Source: CALFVT01 sp964513675
Lineage (GTDB): Bacteria > Pseudomonadota > Alphaproteobacteria > Caulobacterales > Maricaulaceae
Direction: 5' to 3'
Assembly: GCA_964513675.1 (NCBI GenBank)
Contig: CAZEOD010000012.1
Span: forward strand, 1 to 62,040
Length of the DNA: 62,040 bases
In this document: positions 40,487 to 48,445 of the stretch, one piece after another
Layout of the letters: each line of letters starts with the position of its first letter
How positions within the stretch are numbered: position 1 is the first letter of the stretch
Program-made: the position numbers and the translations under genes
The notes under the pieces: model-generated
What the model was told of the DNA's origin: nothing
Seen by the model: the letters and a program-made list of their open reading frames with translations, nothing else
Database searches by the model: none

Positions 40487-43234
40487 TTAAAACTGTTTCA
40501 ACAGACGGTCGAGATAGTCTTTTTCAATCGCGTCGCGATCCTCTTCGGCGGCGCGGTTTCTTAGCTCCTCTAAAAGCTCACGCGCCCGTTTTTGACGGTT
40601 CTTATTATCCAAATCTACTTGCGTATCTGTATCAAGGTCGCTGCCATTCACGCCGTCTTCGCGCCCAAAGGGGTCGCCATTTTCACCGTTTTCAGCCTGT
40701 TGCCCCTCGCCGTCCTCTCCCGGCTCACGCCCAGATGATTCTTCAGCAAGGCGATTACCAGCGTCGCGCAAAGCGGCAATCGCTTGTTCCATTTGCCGTA
40801 AGCTTTCGCGAAAGGCTTCATTATCAAGCGCTTCATTACTCTCGCGCATAGCGTCTAGGGCGAGGCCTAGATTATCTTCAACACTGTCGTCATTTTCGCT
40901 GCCGCCGCCGCCATTACCGTCTTCCTCTTCGGATGGCTCGCCGCCGCCGCTACCGGTTTCGCCGCTTTCGCCTGATTGACCCTTGCCTTCGCCCTGTTCT
41001 TGACCCTGACCCTGCTCTTGACCCTGACGTTCCTCACTTAACCCTTCGATTTGCCGCCTAAGCTCCGCTAATCTATCAGCGAGGTTTTGTTGACGTCCTT
41101 GAAGCTCGCCCGCAGATTTTCCGCCGCGCGACTCTTGGCCATTTTGCGCCGTCTCGCCTTCACCTTCACCTTGGCCTTCACCGTCTTGCTCGCCGTTTTG
41201 TTCTTGCCGTTGCGCTTCACGCTCGCGCCGTTCGGTCTCAGATTTTAATTCACGTTGTTCACCCAGAAGCTCCGCAAGATCTTCGAGAGATTCTTGCAAT
41301 TCTTCAGATATTTCGCCGTCTTGCGGATCACCGCCGCCGCCGCCGCCGCCGGGTTGTAAGTTAATCTCAAGATTTTCTAAAAGCTCAGCTAAGCGGGCGA
41401 GAGCGCGGCGAGCCCCATCAACATCGCCAATTTTATTGGCCTCTTCAATGGCTTTCAGAAGCTCTTTTATCTCGTCTTGGTCCGTGCTTTGGCCGCCGCC
41501 TTCGCTGCCATTTGGTTTATCATCCGGCGGGTTTTCGAGCGCCTTCTTTCTAAGCTCTTCCAGATAATTATCAACGGCCCCGTTATAGCGGTCAAATAAT
41601 GTATTAACTTCGCGTTGTTGCGCGCGTCTTGAAATGGCCTCACGTAAGGCGCGTTCGGCTTCGCGCATTTCTTCGAGGGCCGATCCAAGCGTTCCAAATT
41701 CAGCCCGCAGCGCCACTTTCCAGAGCTCGTCTGGAATCTCTGCAATATCCGCTTTTTCATCCGCATATTTAATTTGGGATTTAATAAAATTAAGCCCCAT
41801 GAACAAAGCCGGGTCTTCGAAATAACCGGCGGGCTTATCGGTTATGACATCCAAAAGCGCCGCAGCCCGCTGTATATTGGGATCTGCGCGCGATAAGCGT
41901 AATCGAGGTTGATATTGATCGAAGAGGGGGTAATTTTCGACATCTTTACGGGTTAAGCGCTGTGGGTTTTGATAATCTTTCTCTACAGCGGTGAGTAAAA
42001 GCTGCCGGTTTTCAAGGATGGCTTTGGCTAAAGGTTCGACAAAGATTTTATCGGGAATGATGAAATAGGCCAAGTCAGAGCGTGCTATATGGCCATGCCC
42101 ATCACGCGCTTCAAGGTAACCCGAGACCTTGCGGCCCGCCCAAATATGTTTTGTTAAATCAAGGCTTAGCTTTGCTTTATTGGCAGTCCTTTGCCCGCGC
42201 GAAATAGGCAAGCTAACTTGGGATGTCCCGTCCAGACCATCGAGTCTTTGCATGACAAGCTGCACATCTTCGATGCCGTAATCATCACTTAAAGAGTAAG
42301 TGACAACAAGGCGGTCGCGTTTATCTGCGCTTGGCGGTTCATCAATTGAAATAACGGGGGGTCTATCGGGGATAACTGTCAGGCCCCATATTTGTTTTAT
42401 GCTGCCAAGACGATATTGCGCCGCGCCGCTTTGGGTTATGATATGGCGCGTTTCAAACAGGCGCGGGCCGAGTTTATTCGGCGCAGCATATCGGGTGCGC
42501 CCCTTTAAAGCGAGCTTAAGCCGCGGAACGGTTTTCAGCCCATTAACCCGCGTTACAAGTGTCGAGCCTTCGGGGATTTCAACGAATTGCTCTGATTTGA
42601 AATAAATCGGCGGACGGCCTGTATAAGCTGGCGGGTCAATCCACGCCTCAAAACTCGCGTTTTTATAGGACATGCCATGTTGCCAACTGGGCGAGACGGC
42701 TCGCCGCAGGCGTTCACGATTATCACCAAGGCCATATATAAGTGCGGCGGCAAGGAAGAGCGGCAGTGTAAACCGTAAATAATAAGGATCACGCGGCGTT
42801 AGAACCGCGCGCCAAATCGGGCGCTCGGCGCGGTCTGCATCTTTGCGGGCTTTATTGATATGAGTCGTCCAAGCCGGATTATAGTCTCCGTTCAGTGCTG
42901 GCCGATCTGCGATAACATCAAGTGGGCGGTGGGTTAGGCCCGAATCGCGCTCTATCCGCCGTTTAGCTTCATTTGCGCTGGGAATTTCAAGTTTCTGTGC
43001 CTGCCAAGCCGCACGGATTAAAAAGCCGAGCGCAATAATCAGCGCTATCAGGCGCCAAGGATCGCCTAAATATTGCCAAACGCCAGCAAAGCTTAGCGCG
43101 AGAAACCCGATAGCAAAGGCCAGTCCCAAAGCGAGAACAGGCGCAAATCGCTCCCAGATTAACTGGGCGCGCGCTATATGGGTTAATGTCGCTATGCGCT
43201 TTATAACATAGTCATCTTGAGGAGAGTCGCTCAT
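40487..43234 (-). CDS. TIGR02302/DUF4175 family membrane protein
   Basis: A 915-residue protein of the alphaproteobacterial TIGR02302 (DUF4175) family. Two helices lie near the N-terminus (about 31-65), a third at about 150-170, then a long extracytoplasmic or cytoplasmic part. Residues about 570-860 are low-complexity and rich in Glu, Gln and Gly, with a run of seven glycines encoded by a CCG repeat near 41333-41351 and QEQGQGQEQG-type repeats near 40985-41030. The C-terminus RELLEELRNRAAEEDRD is the conserved tail. The family neighbours lysA in many genomes, as here, but its function is unknown. Confidence 0.9.
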   Translation of the reverse strand: MSDSPQDDYVIKRIATLTHIARAQLIWERFAPVLALGLAFAIGFLALSFAGVWQYLGDPWRLIALIIALGFLIRAAWQAQKLEIPSANEAKRRIERDSGLTHRPLDVIADRPALNGDYNPAWTTHINKARKDADRAERPIWRAVLTPRDPYYLRFTLPLFLAAALIYGLGDNRERLRRAVSPSWQHGMSYKNASFEAWIDPPAYTGRPPIYFKSEQFVEIPEGSTLVTRVNGLKTVPRLKLALKGRTRYAAPNKLGPRLFETRHIITQSGAAQYRLGSIKQIWGLTVIPDRPPVISIDEPPSADKRDRLVVTYSLSDDYGIEDVQLVMQRLDGLDGTSQVSLPISRGQRTANKAKLSLDLTKHIWAGRKVSGYLEARDGHGHIARSDLAYFIIPDKIFVEPLAKAILENRQLLLTAVEKDYQNPQRLTRKDVENYPLFDQYQPRLRLSRADPNIQRAAALLDVITDKPAGYFEDPALFMGLNFIKSQIKYADEKADIAEIPDELWKVALRAEFGTLGSALEEMREAERALREAISRRAQQREVNTLFDRYNGAVDNYLEELRKKALENPPDDKPNGSEGGGQSTDQDEIKELLKAIEEANKIGDVDGARRALARLAELLENLEINLQPGGGGGGGDPQDGEISEELQESLEDLAELLGEQRELKSETERREREAQRQEQNGEQDGEGQGEGEGETAQNGQESRGGKSAGELQGRQQNLADRLAELRRQIEGLSEERQGQEQGQGQEQGEGKGQSGESGETGSGGGEPSEEEDGNGGGGSENDDSVEDNLGLALDAMRESNEALDNEAFRESLRQMEQAIAALRDAGNRLAEESSGREPGEDGEGQQAENGENGDPFGREDGVNGSDLDTDTQVDLDNKNRQKRARELLEELRNRAAEEDRDAIEKDYLDRLLKQF

Positions 43235-43289
43235 GTAACCTTCTTAGAGTGAAAACTTATAAAGCGGCATTAAAAATTGAACAGCTCGC

Positions 43290-43319
43290 GATAATTTTAC
43301 ACGTGATAATTTTACACGT
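43290..43319. repeat. Perfect 15-bp tandem duplication at the lysA stop
   Basis: GATAATTTTACACGT occurs at 43290-43304 and again at 43305-43319 without difference. The second copy abuts the lysA stop codon (43320-43322, minus strand), so the duplicated piece is the first stretch of the lysA 3' untranslated region. Confidence 0.97.
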
Positions 43320-44594
43320 CTATACCTTGCGGGGCAGCCAACTCGGTATGGTTTCTAGGCTTAATATGTCTTCGATCGTCGGGCGTTGCCGAATGATTTC
43401 ATATTGATCGCCTTTGACCATAACCTCTGGAATTAAAGGGCGCGTGTTATATTGGCTTGATAAAACCGCGCCGTAAGCACCGGCTGAGTGAAACACGACA
43501 AGGTCATCTTGCTTTAACGGCGGAAGATTGCGCTGTTTTGCAAAAGTATCGCCTGTCTCGCAAACGGGGCCAACAATATCATAAGGCCGGCGCGCGGGCG
43601 ATGCGGGCTGATTAACCGTCTCGATTTCATGATAGGCGTCATAAAGCGCTGGGCGAATTAAATCATTCATTGCGGCGTCAAGTATAGCAAATTCGCGGTC
43701 TTCGCCTTGTTTGACATAGACAACGCGGCTGAGCAGAATACCGGCATTTCCGGCAACCATGCGGCCGGGCTCAAAAATGAGCTCAATATCCATATCGGCC
43801 GTGAGTTTTTTGACAAGCCGTCCATAGGCATCTGGGCCGGGCGGGACGTCATTATCACTATTATAAGGGATGCCAAGTCCGCCGCCGACATCAAAGCTTT
43901 GAATAATATGGCCTTGGGCGCGGAGCCGCGCAATCAGCTGGCCAACTTTATTAATTGCCGTTTCAAAAGGGGCAAGCTCTGTGATCTGGCTGCCGATATG
44001 AACATCAACGCCGACAATCTTAATATGGGGCAGGCTGGCCGCTTCGCCGTAAGCCTGCTCGGCGCTTGACCACGCAATGCCGAATTTATTTTCAGCCTTA
44101 CCTGTCGATATTTTCTCATGACCGCCTGCGCTAACATCGGGATTGACGCGAAAGGCAATCGGCGCTTTGACGCCCATGAGGCGCGCGCGGTCATTCAGTA
44201 CATAAAGCTCTGATAGGCTCTCTATGTTAAAGACCTTAATTCCCGCCTTAAGCGCCATATCCATTTCGCCGGATGTTTTGCCAACGCCTGAGAAAACAAT
44301 TTTCTCCCCGGGAATACCAACCGCCAAAGCGCGCGCGAGTTCACCGCCGCTGACGACATCTGCGCCGGCGCCCATTTTTGACAGTGTCGCAAGAACGCCG
44401 AGATTGGAATTGGCTTTAACTGAATAGGCCACCAAGGCTTTGCGGCCGGCAAAGGCGTCCGTGAAAACGCGAAAATGCCGTTCTAATGTTGCCGTTGAAT
44501 AAATATAAGCGGGCGTTCCAACTTGGGCGGCGATATCGCGCACAGAAACATCTTCGGCGTGAAGTTCGCCGTTTTTATAAGCAAAATGGCGCAT
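43320..44594 (-). CDS. lysA: Diaminopimelate decarboxylase
   Basis: PLP-dependent decarboxylation of meso-diaminopimelate to lysine, 424 aa. The PLP lysine is in VAYSVKANSN (K60). GVDVHIGSQI, FDVGGGLGIPY (phosphate-binding glycines), FEPGRMVAGNAG and GPVCETGDTFA (the catalytic cysteine from the partner subunit) complete the family signature. It lies 4 bp after the small lipoprotein gene on the same strand and is followed by TIGR02302, the order seen in other alphaproteobacteria, where argH usually precedes them; argH is not here. Confidence 0.97.
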   Translation of the reverse strand: MRHFAYKNGELHAEDVSVRDIAAQVGTPAYIYSTATLERHFRVFTDAFAGRKALVAYSVKANSNLGVLATLSKMGAGADVVSGGELARALAVGIPGEKIVFSGVGKTSGEMDMALKAGIKVFNIESLSELYVLNDRARLMGVKAPIAFRVNPDVSAGGHEKISTGKAENKFGIAWSSAEQAYGEAASLPHIKIVGVDVHIGSQITELAPFETAINKVGQLIARLRAQGHIIQSFDVGGGLGIPYNSDNDVPPGPDAYGRLVKKLTADMDIELIFEPGRMVAGNAGILLSRVVYVKQGEDREFAILDAAMNDLIRPALYDAYHEIETVNQPASPARRPYDIVGPVCETGDTFAKQRNLPPLKQDDLVVFHSAGAYGAVLSSQYNTRPLIPEVMVKGDQYEIIRQRPTIEDILSLETIPSWLPRKV

Positions 44595-44597
44595 ATT

Positions 44598-44804
44598 TTA
44601 GTCGTTTAATTCTTCTAATATATCCAGAAGATCGTCGTCTTCGCGCTCCGCGTCGCTACCGCGATCCTCTTGCGCTGTCTCTGCGGACGGGAGTTTCGTC
44701 TTATCGCCAAAGAGCGGCGGCGGTGTTTTAAGATTGCCTGTGACGCCGCATCCTGTCAGCGCAAATGCAGTCAGTAAAAGCAAGGGAGTGAAATGACGAC
44801 GCAT
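44598..44804 (-). CDS. Small lipoprotein, LptM-like
   Basis: A 68-residue lipoprotein. The signal peptide MRRHFTPLLLLTAFALTGC has the lipobox LTGC (C19), then GNLKTPPP, the G-x-L-x-x-P-P-P pattern of the small lipoprotein (formerly YifL, LptM) that sits upstream of lysA and supports the LptD/E complex. The remainder is acidic (DREDDDLLDILEEL-like). An in-frame ATG at 44831 would add nine residues before a signal peptide that is complete without them. Operon with lysA (3-bp gap). Confidence 0.82.
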   Translation of the reverse strand: MRRHFTPLLLLTAFALTGCGVTGNLKTPPPLFGDKTKLPSAETAQEDRGSDAEREDDDLLDILEELND

Positions 44805-44982
44805 AGAATAATCTCGTATTTGTTTGAGCATTGTATAATCGCTTTCGCGCCGCGCCGTCGAGTCACTAAATGAAGATGACGCATATTTAACGCGGTCTTG
44901 GGTGGGTTTTAAGGCTATAGTCACCGCCATATTAGATTTACACCGCAGAAGAGGGGGGGTGGTATATCGTTCATCTGGCGTA

Positions 44983-45012
44983 TTGACTGTATCGCATATG
45001 ATATTTTATATT
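44983..45012 (+). promoter_or_regulatory. Sigma70-like promoter of the GH5 gene
   Basis: TTGACT at 44983-44988 and TATATT at 45007-45012 are separated by 18 bp. The predicted start point falls at about 45019, on the palindrome described next. The rest of 44805-45077 is AT-rich with no gene. Confidence 0.6.
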
Positions 45013-45018
45013 GAAAAC

Positions 45019-45034
45019 CTGACATCGTTGTCAG
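45019..45034. promoter_or_regulatory. Palindrome CTGACA-N4-TGTCAG, operator candidate
   Basis: A perfect 6-bp inverted repeat with a four-base spacer overlaps the predicted transcription start of the GH5 gene, a position typical of a repressor site. No regulator gene is adjacent, so the protein would be encoded elsewhere. Confidence 0.5.
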
Positions 45035-45077
45035 TATAATAAAGCATAAATAAAAATAATATTTGGGACCGATTAAA

Positions 45078-46646
45078 ATGAAACTTTTTGTCACAACTCT
45101 GCTTGCCTCTGCTGCGCTCTTGAGCGTGTCTTTACCTGCTCAGGCGGACACATTTAAAACGAAACGCTGTATGAATATGGGCAATGCGCTTGATGCCCCA
45201 AAAGAAGGCGAGTGGGGACATAAAATCGACGGGAATGCCTTTAAAGTGATCGCGGATGCGGGCTTTGATACGGTACGTATTCCGGTGCGCTGGAGCGCGC
45301 ATACAGGCAGCGGGCCAGATTATAGAATTAATGAGCGGTTCTTCCGCCGCGTCTCTGAGGTGATAGACCAAGCGCTGTCTAATAATTTGCAAGTGATTTT
45401 AAATGTCCATCACTTTGAAGAGTTAAATGAAAACCCTGATGAAAATTACACTAAATTTCTGGCGCTTTGGTCGCAAATTGCGTTGCGCTATAAAGACCTC
45501 CCAGAGACTGTGTATTTTGAGGTCGTGAATGAGCCGAATGGTAAGTTTGAAGGCGATATTATGCGCAGCATTGTAGCGGCTGGGTTTAAGAAAATTCGCG
45601 AAACGAACCCAACGCGCATTTTAATTATGGGCGGTGATGAATGGTCAAACCTTAAAACCCTGCCGAGTATTCCTGCGATTTCTGACCCTAATCAGGTTTA
45701 CACATTTCATTATTACGACCCGTTTGAATTTACGCACCAAAAAGCGAGTTGGACGCATTTGAAAAATAGCGGAACCGTCAAATGGGGAAGTTCAGCGGAT
45801 AAAGCGCAGCTTAGAGCCGCGGCGGAATATGCCGGAAAAGTTCAGCGCGACACGGGCATCCCAATATTTTTAGGCGAGGTTGGCGCTTATGAAAAAGCGC
45901 CTTACCGCGATGTTGTCGATTATACGCGCGAAACCCGTAAAGCCTTTGAAAAGGCGGGCATTAGCTGGTGTGTATGGAATTTCACGGCGACGTTTCCGTT
46001 TTACGATTCAGAGACAAAGCAGTGGGACCGCAATAAATTAGACGCGCTTGGACTCTCTCCTGATAAAAACGCCCCCAAAGTCGTTGCCGCGAAAACAACG
46101 AGTTCGTCTTATGAGGGGCAAACGATTGATGACGCATTTAATGGGTTGCGCCGCCAGATCGGCCGTGAGGGTGATTTGATAATGGTGCCCTTTGCCGATC
46201 AACTCATGAGCTATGGCAGCGTGAAATCTAAAGTCGTGAAAGATGCCGGCGTCCCTGATGGGCAGGCGATGGAAGTCAAAGTATCGCGCAAAGGTAAAAA
46301 CCCATGGGATGGCGGTTTGTCAGGCCCGATTGGCGGCGCCATCAAAAAAGGCGACACAATCGTTATGTCTTATTGGGCGAAGACCGTGAAAGGTGAGGGC
46401 GTGATTGCGAATGCAGGGTTGCAATTAAATAGTGAGCCTTACACAGCACTGGCGATGAAGCCGCAGCAGCTTGGGCCGGAATGGGGCCATTTCTTTGTAT
46501 CCGCGGTCGCTCAGCGTGATTACGCGCCCTCTGAATCAGGCTATGCGATCCAAGCCGCAGCGGCGAAACAGACTTTGCGCTTTGGCCCTGTCTTTATCAT
46601 TAACCTTGGCCAGAATGTTAACCGTCAGGGCGTTCCGGGCTTTTAG
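45078..46646 (+). CDS. Secreted GH5-family glycoside hydrolase with C-terminal accessory domain
   Basis: A 522-residue exported endoglycanase. The signal peptide is about residues 1-23 (cleavage after AQA). The GH5 barrel begins RCMNMGNALDAP; the acid/base glutamate is E152 in NEPNG and the nucleophile E267 in LGEVGAY, with ILNVHHF and FHYYDPFEFTHQ as other active-site strands. Residues about 345-522 are a beta-rich domain (WDGGLSGPIGG, SYWAKT, FFVSAV) like carbohydrate-binding or CBM4/9-type modules. GGGA precedes the ATG; a TTG at 45063 would add five residues. It probably cuts cellulose, mannan or a related beta-glycan outside the cytoplasm. Confidence 0.9.
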   Translation: MKLFVTTLLASAALLSVSLPAQADTFKTKRCMNMGNALDAPKEGEWGHKIDGNAFKVIADAGFDTVRIPVRWSAHTGSGPDYRINERFFRRVSEVIDQALSNNLQVILNVHHFEELNENPDENYTKFLALWSQIALRYKDLPETVYFEVVNEPNGKFEGDIMRSIVAAGFKKIRETNPTRILIMGGDEWSNLKTLPSIPAISDPNQVYTFHYYDPFEFTHQKASWTHLKNSGTVKWGSSADKAQLRAAAEYAGKVQRDTGIPIFLGEVGAYEKAPYRDVVDYTRETRKAFEKAGISWCVWNFTATFPFYDSETKQWDRNKLDALGLSPDKNAPKVVAAKTTSSSYEGQTIDDAFNGLRRQIGREGDLIMVPFADQLMSYGSVKSKVVKDAGVPDGQAMEVKVSRKGKNPWDGGLSGPIGGAIKKGDTIVMSYWAKTVKGEGVIANAGLQLNSEPYTALAMKPQQLGPEWGHFFVSAVAQRDYAPSESGYAIQAAAAKQTLRFGPVFIINLGQNVNRQGVPGF

Positions 46647-46655
46647 CCCCGTGCT

Positions 46656-46673
46656 GCGGCCTTATTAGGCCGC
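46656..46673 (+). terminator. Hairpin after the GH5 gene
   Basis: GCGGCCT (46656-46662) pairs with AGGCCGC (46667-46673), loop TATT. It is followed by GTCATTTTATAT, a weak U-rich tail, and lies 10 bp after the stop. Confidence 0.6.
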
Positions 46674-46697
46674 GTCATTTTATATAAGCACAAAAAA

Positions 46698-46721
46698 AGC
46701 CCAGACCTAATCGTCTGGGCT
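46698..46721 (-). terminator. Strong minus-strand terminator without a minus-strand gene
   Basis: AGCCCAGAC (46698-46706) and GTCTGGGCT (46713-46721) form a perfect 9-bp stem. On the minus strand it is followed by seven U residues (plus-strand A run at 46692-46698); on the plus strand it has only TAAAAG. It may work both ways, but its best tail points left, suggesting a transcript that comes from the 46722-47170 region on minus. Confidence 0.65.
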
Positions 46722-47040
46722 AAAAGTTGGAGCATCGGGGAAATATAATGATGCATAAGTTTGTGTAATCAGCGTGCGCAAATTTATCAAAGTTTTCGAG
46801 CCATAAATCGCCTAAAGGCTGCCTGTGATGATTAATATGGCTAATCTGGCATGAATTTGGCGGGTTTTTGTGCATTGGCAGTAAAAATTTTTACGCTTCT
46901 CAAAAAAATATAGCAATATTTACCGCAAGATCTTTGGGCCATGTGGCGCTTTGGTGTGAGGCCATAATCACCAAATTAGGACGCTGAGATTCATACTGCA
47001 CAATATTGCGGTTTAAGATATCCAGCTCAACGCGCTACCC
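46722..47040. other. Gene-free AT-rich region
   Basis: No ORF with coding character on either strand. It contains a 7-bp inverted repeat TTTGGTG (46950-46956)/CACCAAA (46969-46975) and a TTGATA-N16-TTACAC minus-strand promoter-like pair within 46767-46794 that would lead into the terminator at 46698-46721, giving a possible small RNA of around 60-70 nt. Confidence 0.35.
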
Positions 47041-47142
47041 GTCACGTACCAATTGTTATCTAGGTCACGTGATATCACAATGAAAAACGATAATAATATA
47101 TCGAAAAGCAATAATAATTATTGAAAAACGATAATAAACGAG
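47041..47142 (+). promoter_or_regulatory. Repeat-rich control region upstream of the RND operon
   Basis: GTCACGT occurs at 47041-47047 and 47064-47070. The second overlaps the palindrome TCACGTGA (47065-47072), which overlaps GTGATATCAC (47069-47078). Then follow three direct copies of GAAAAACGATAATAA-like units at 47082, 47103 and 47123 (about 20 bp each). This fits an operator region of a TetR- or MarR-type repressor plus an AT-rich promoter. Confidence 0.55.
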
Positions 47143-47185
47143 TTAAGCGAGTCTCATAATATCATCGCCCCTTGTGGAGGAGACT

Positions 47186-48445
47186 ATGCAGGCGCTTAGA
47201 TCAAAAGACTATAATGACATGGATGTAGCGGAGTCCAAGCGCGGCGGTAAAGCGCGTATAGGGCTATGGATTTGGCGCGTGTTAATCTTTATTTTGCCTG
47301 TCATTGTCATCCTTGCGGCGGTGGCGGCGACTATGGCGATGGGCAGCCTTAAGCCTGAACCCGAAGAAAAAGAAGAGCAGCTCAAGGCGATTCCCGTCTT
47401 AACAGCCCGCGCCGATAGACAAGATGTAACGCTGCATGTTCGCACGCAAGGCGATGTTCAGCCGCGCACTGAAATCGGCATTGTTCCACAGGTCAATGGC
47501 CGCATTAGCTATATGTCGCCAAAATTCATTGATGGCGGGCGCTTTGCAAAGGGTGATCTTCTGGTGCGTATAGACCCGCGCGAATTTGAGCTGCGCGTGA
47601 TACAGGCGAGGGCAGAGCTTGCGCAGGCAGAAACAGGGCTTGAGCGGGAAAAATCAGAAAGCTTAATCGCGCGCCGTGATTGGGAGGATATTGGCCGCCA
47701 AGACGCGCCAAGCGCCTTAACATTGCGCAAGCCGCAAATGGCCGAAGCCCGCGCCAATTTGGAGGCGTCAAAAGCCCGCTTGGCCGAAGCGCAATTACAG
47801 CTCTCGCGCACCGCGCTTTATGCGCCGTTTACGGGGCGGGTCACGCGCCGCCTTATCGACGGCGGTGAATTTATTACCGCCGGAACGCGGCTCGGTGAAG
47901 TTTATGCCGCTGATATTATGGATGTTCGCTTGCCGCTAACCCATGAGCAGCTTCGGCGAACGGGGCTTAAAATGGGCTATGAAGCGCCAAAATCTGGCGG
48001 CGTAAAGGTCATGCTATCCGCTGATGTCGGGGGCCAATATAGCCAGTGGCCGGCTCAGATTATTCGCACAGATAGCCGCTTTGACGGCGAGAACCGCGTG
48101 TTATTTGTTTACGCCGAAGTCAAAGACCCCTTCAAGGCTGAAACACCGCTCGCGCCGGGCCTATTTGTTGATGCGAAAATAGACGGGCAGACTCTGAAAG
48201 ATATGATTATTGTGCCGCGCGCAGCGTTGCGCGGGGCGGATAAAATCTATCTGGCGAATGCCGATGAAACCCTCACCATTCAAACGGTCGATGTGATCTC
48301 GACAGACCGCGAGCAGGCCGTGATAAGCGGCGGCTTATCTGCGGATGATCTTGTCATAACATCCCCTATTCGCGGGGTTGCCAATGGCATGAAGATTGAT
48401 CTGGTAGACCGCATAGCGCCGCGCAGCACAGGAGGTCAGCCATGA
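47186..48445 (+). CDS. RND efflux periplasmic adaptor subunit (membrane fusion protein)
   Basis: A 419-residue HlyD/AcrA-type adaptor with a cytoplasmic start and one membrane helix at about 28-53 rather than a lipobox. The lipoyl-like halves are TQGDVQPRTEIGIVPQVNGRI and ALYAPFTGRVTRRLIDGGE (in parts); between them lies a coiled-coil hairpin (about 137-205, many Ala, Glu and Arg). VPRAALRGADKIYL is the barrel domain. GGAGGAG at 47176-47182 sets the ATG at 47186. It overlaps the permease gene by 4 bp. Its size and anchor resemble alphaproteobacterial adaptors of HAE-type pumps. Confidence 0.92.
   Translation: MQALRSKDYNDMDVAESKRGGKARIGLWIWRVLIFILPVIVILAAVAATMAMGSLKPEPEEKEEQLKAIPVLTARADRQDVTLHVRTQGDVQPRTEIGIVPQVNGRISYMSPKFIDGGRFAKGDLLVRIDPREFELRVIQARAELAQAETGLEREKSESLIARRDWEDIGRQDAPSALTLRKPQMAEARANLEASKARLAEAQLQLSRTALYAPFTGRVTRRLIDGGEFITAGTRLGEVYAADIMDVRLPLTHEQLRRTGLKMGYEAPKSGGVKVMLSADVGGQYSQWPAQIIRTDSRFDGENRVLFVYAEVKDPFKAETPLAPGLFVDAKIDGQTLKDMIIVPRAALRGADKIYLANADETLTIQTVDVISTDREQAVISGGLSADDLVITSPIRGVANGMKIDLVDRIAPRSTGGQP

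Noticed and set aside
41333..41351. Trinucleotide CCG repeat as a special element
   Set aside because: It encodes a glycine run inside the known low-complexity part of the TIGR02302 protein; normal for the family.
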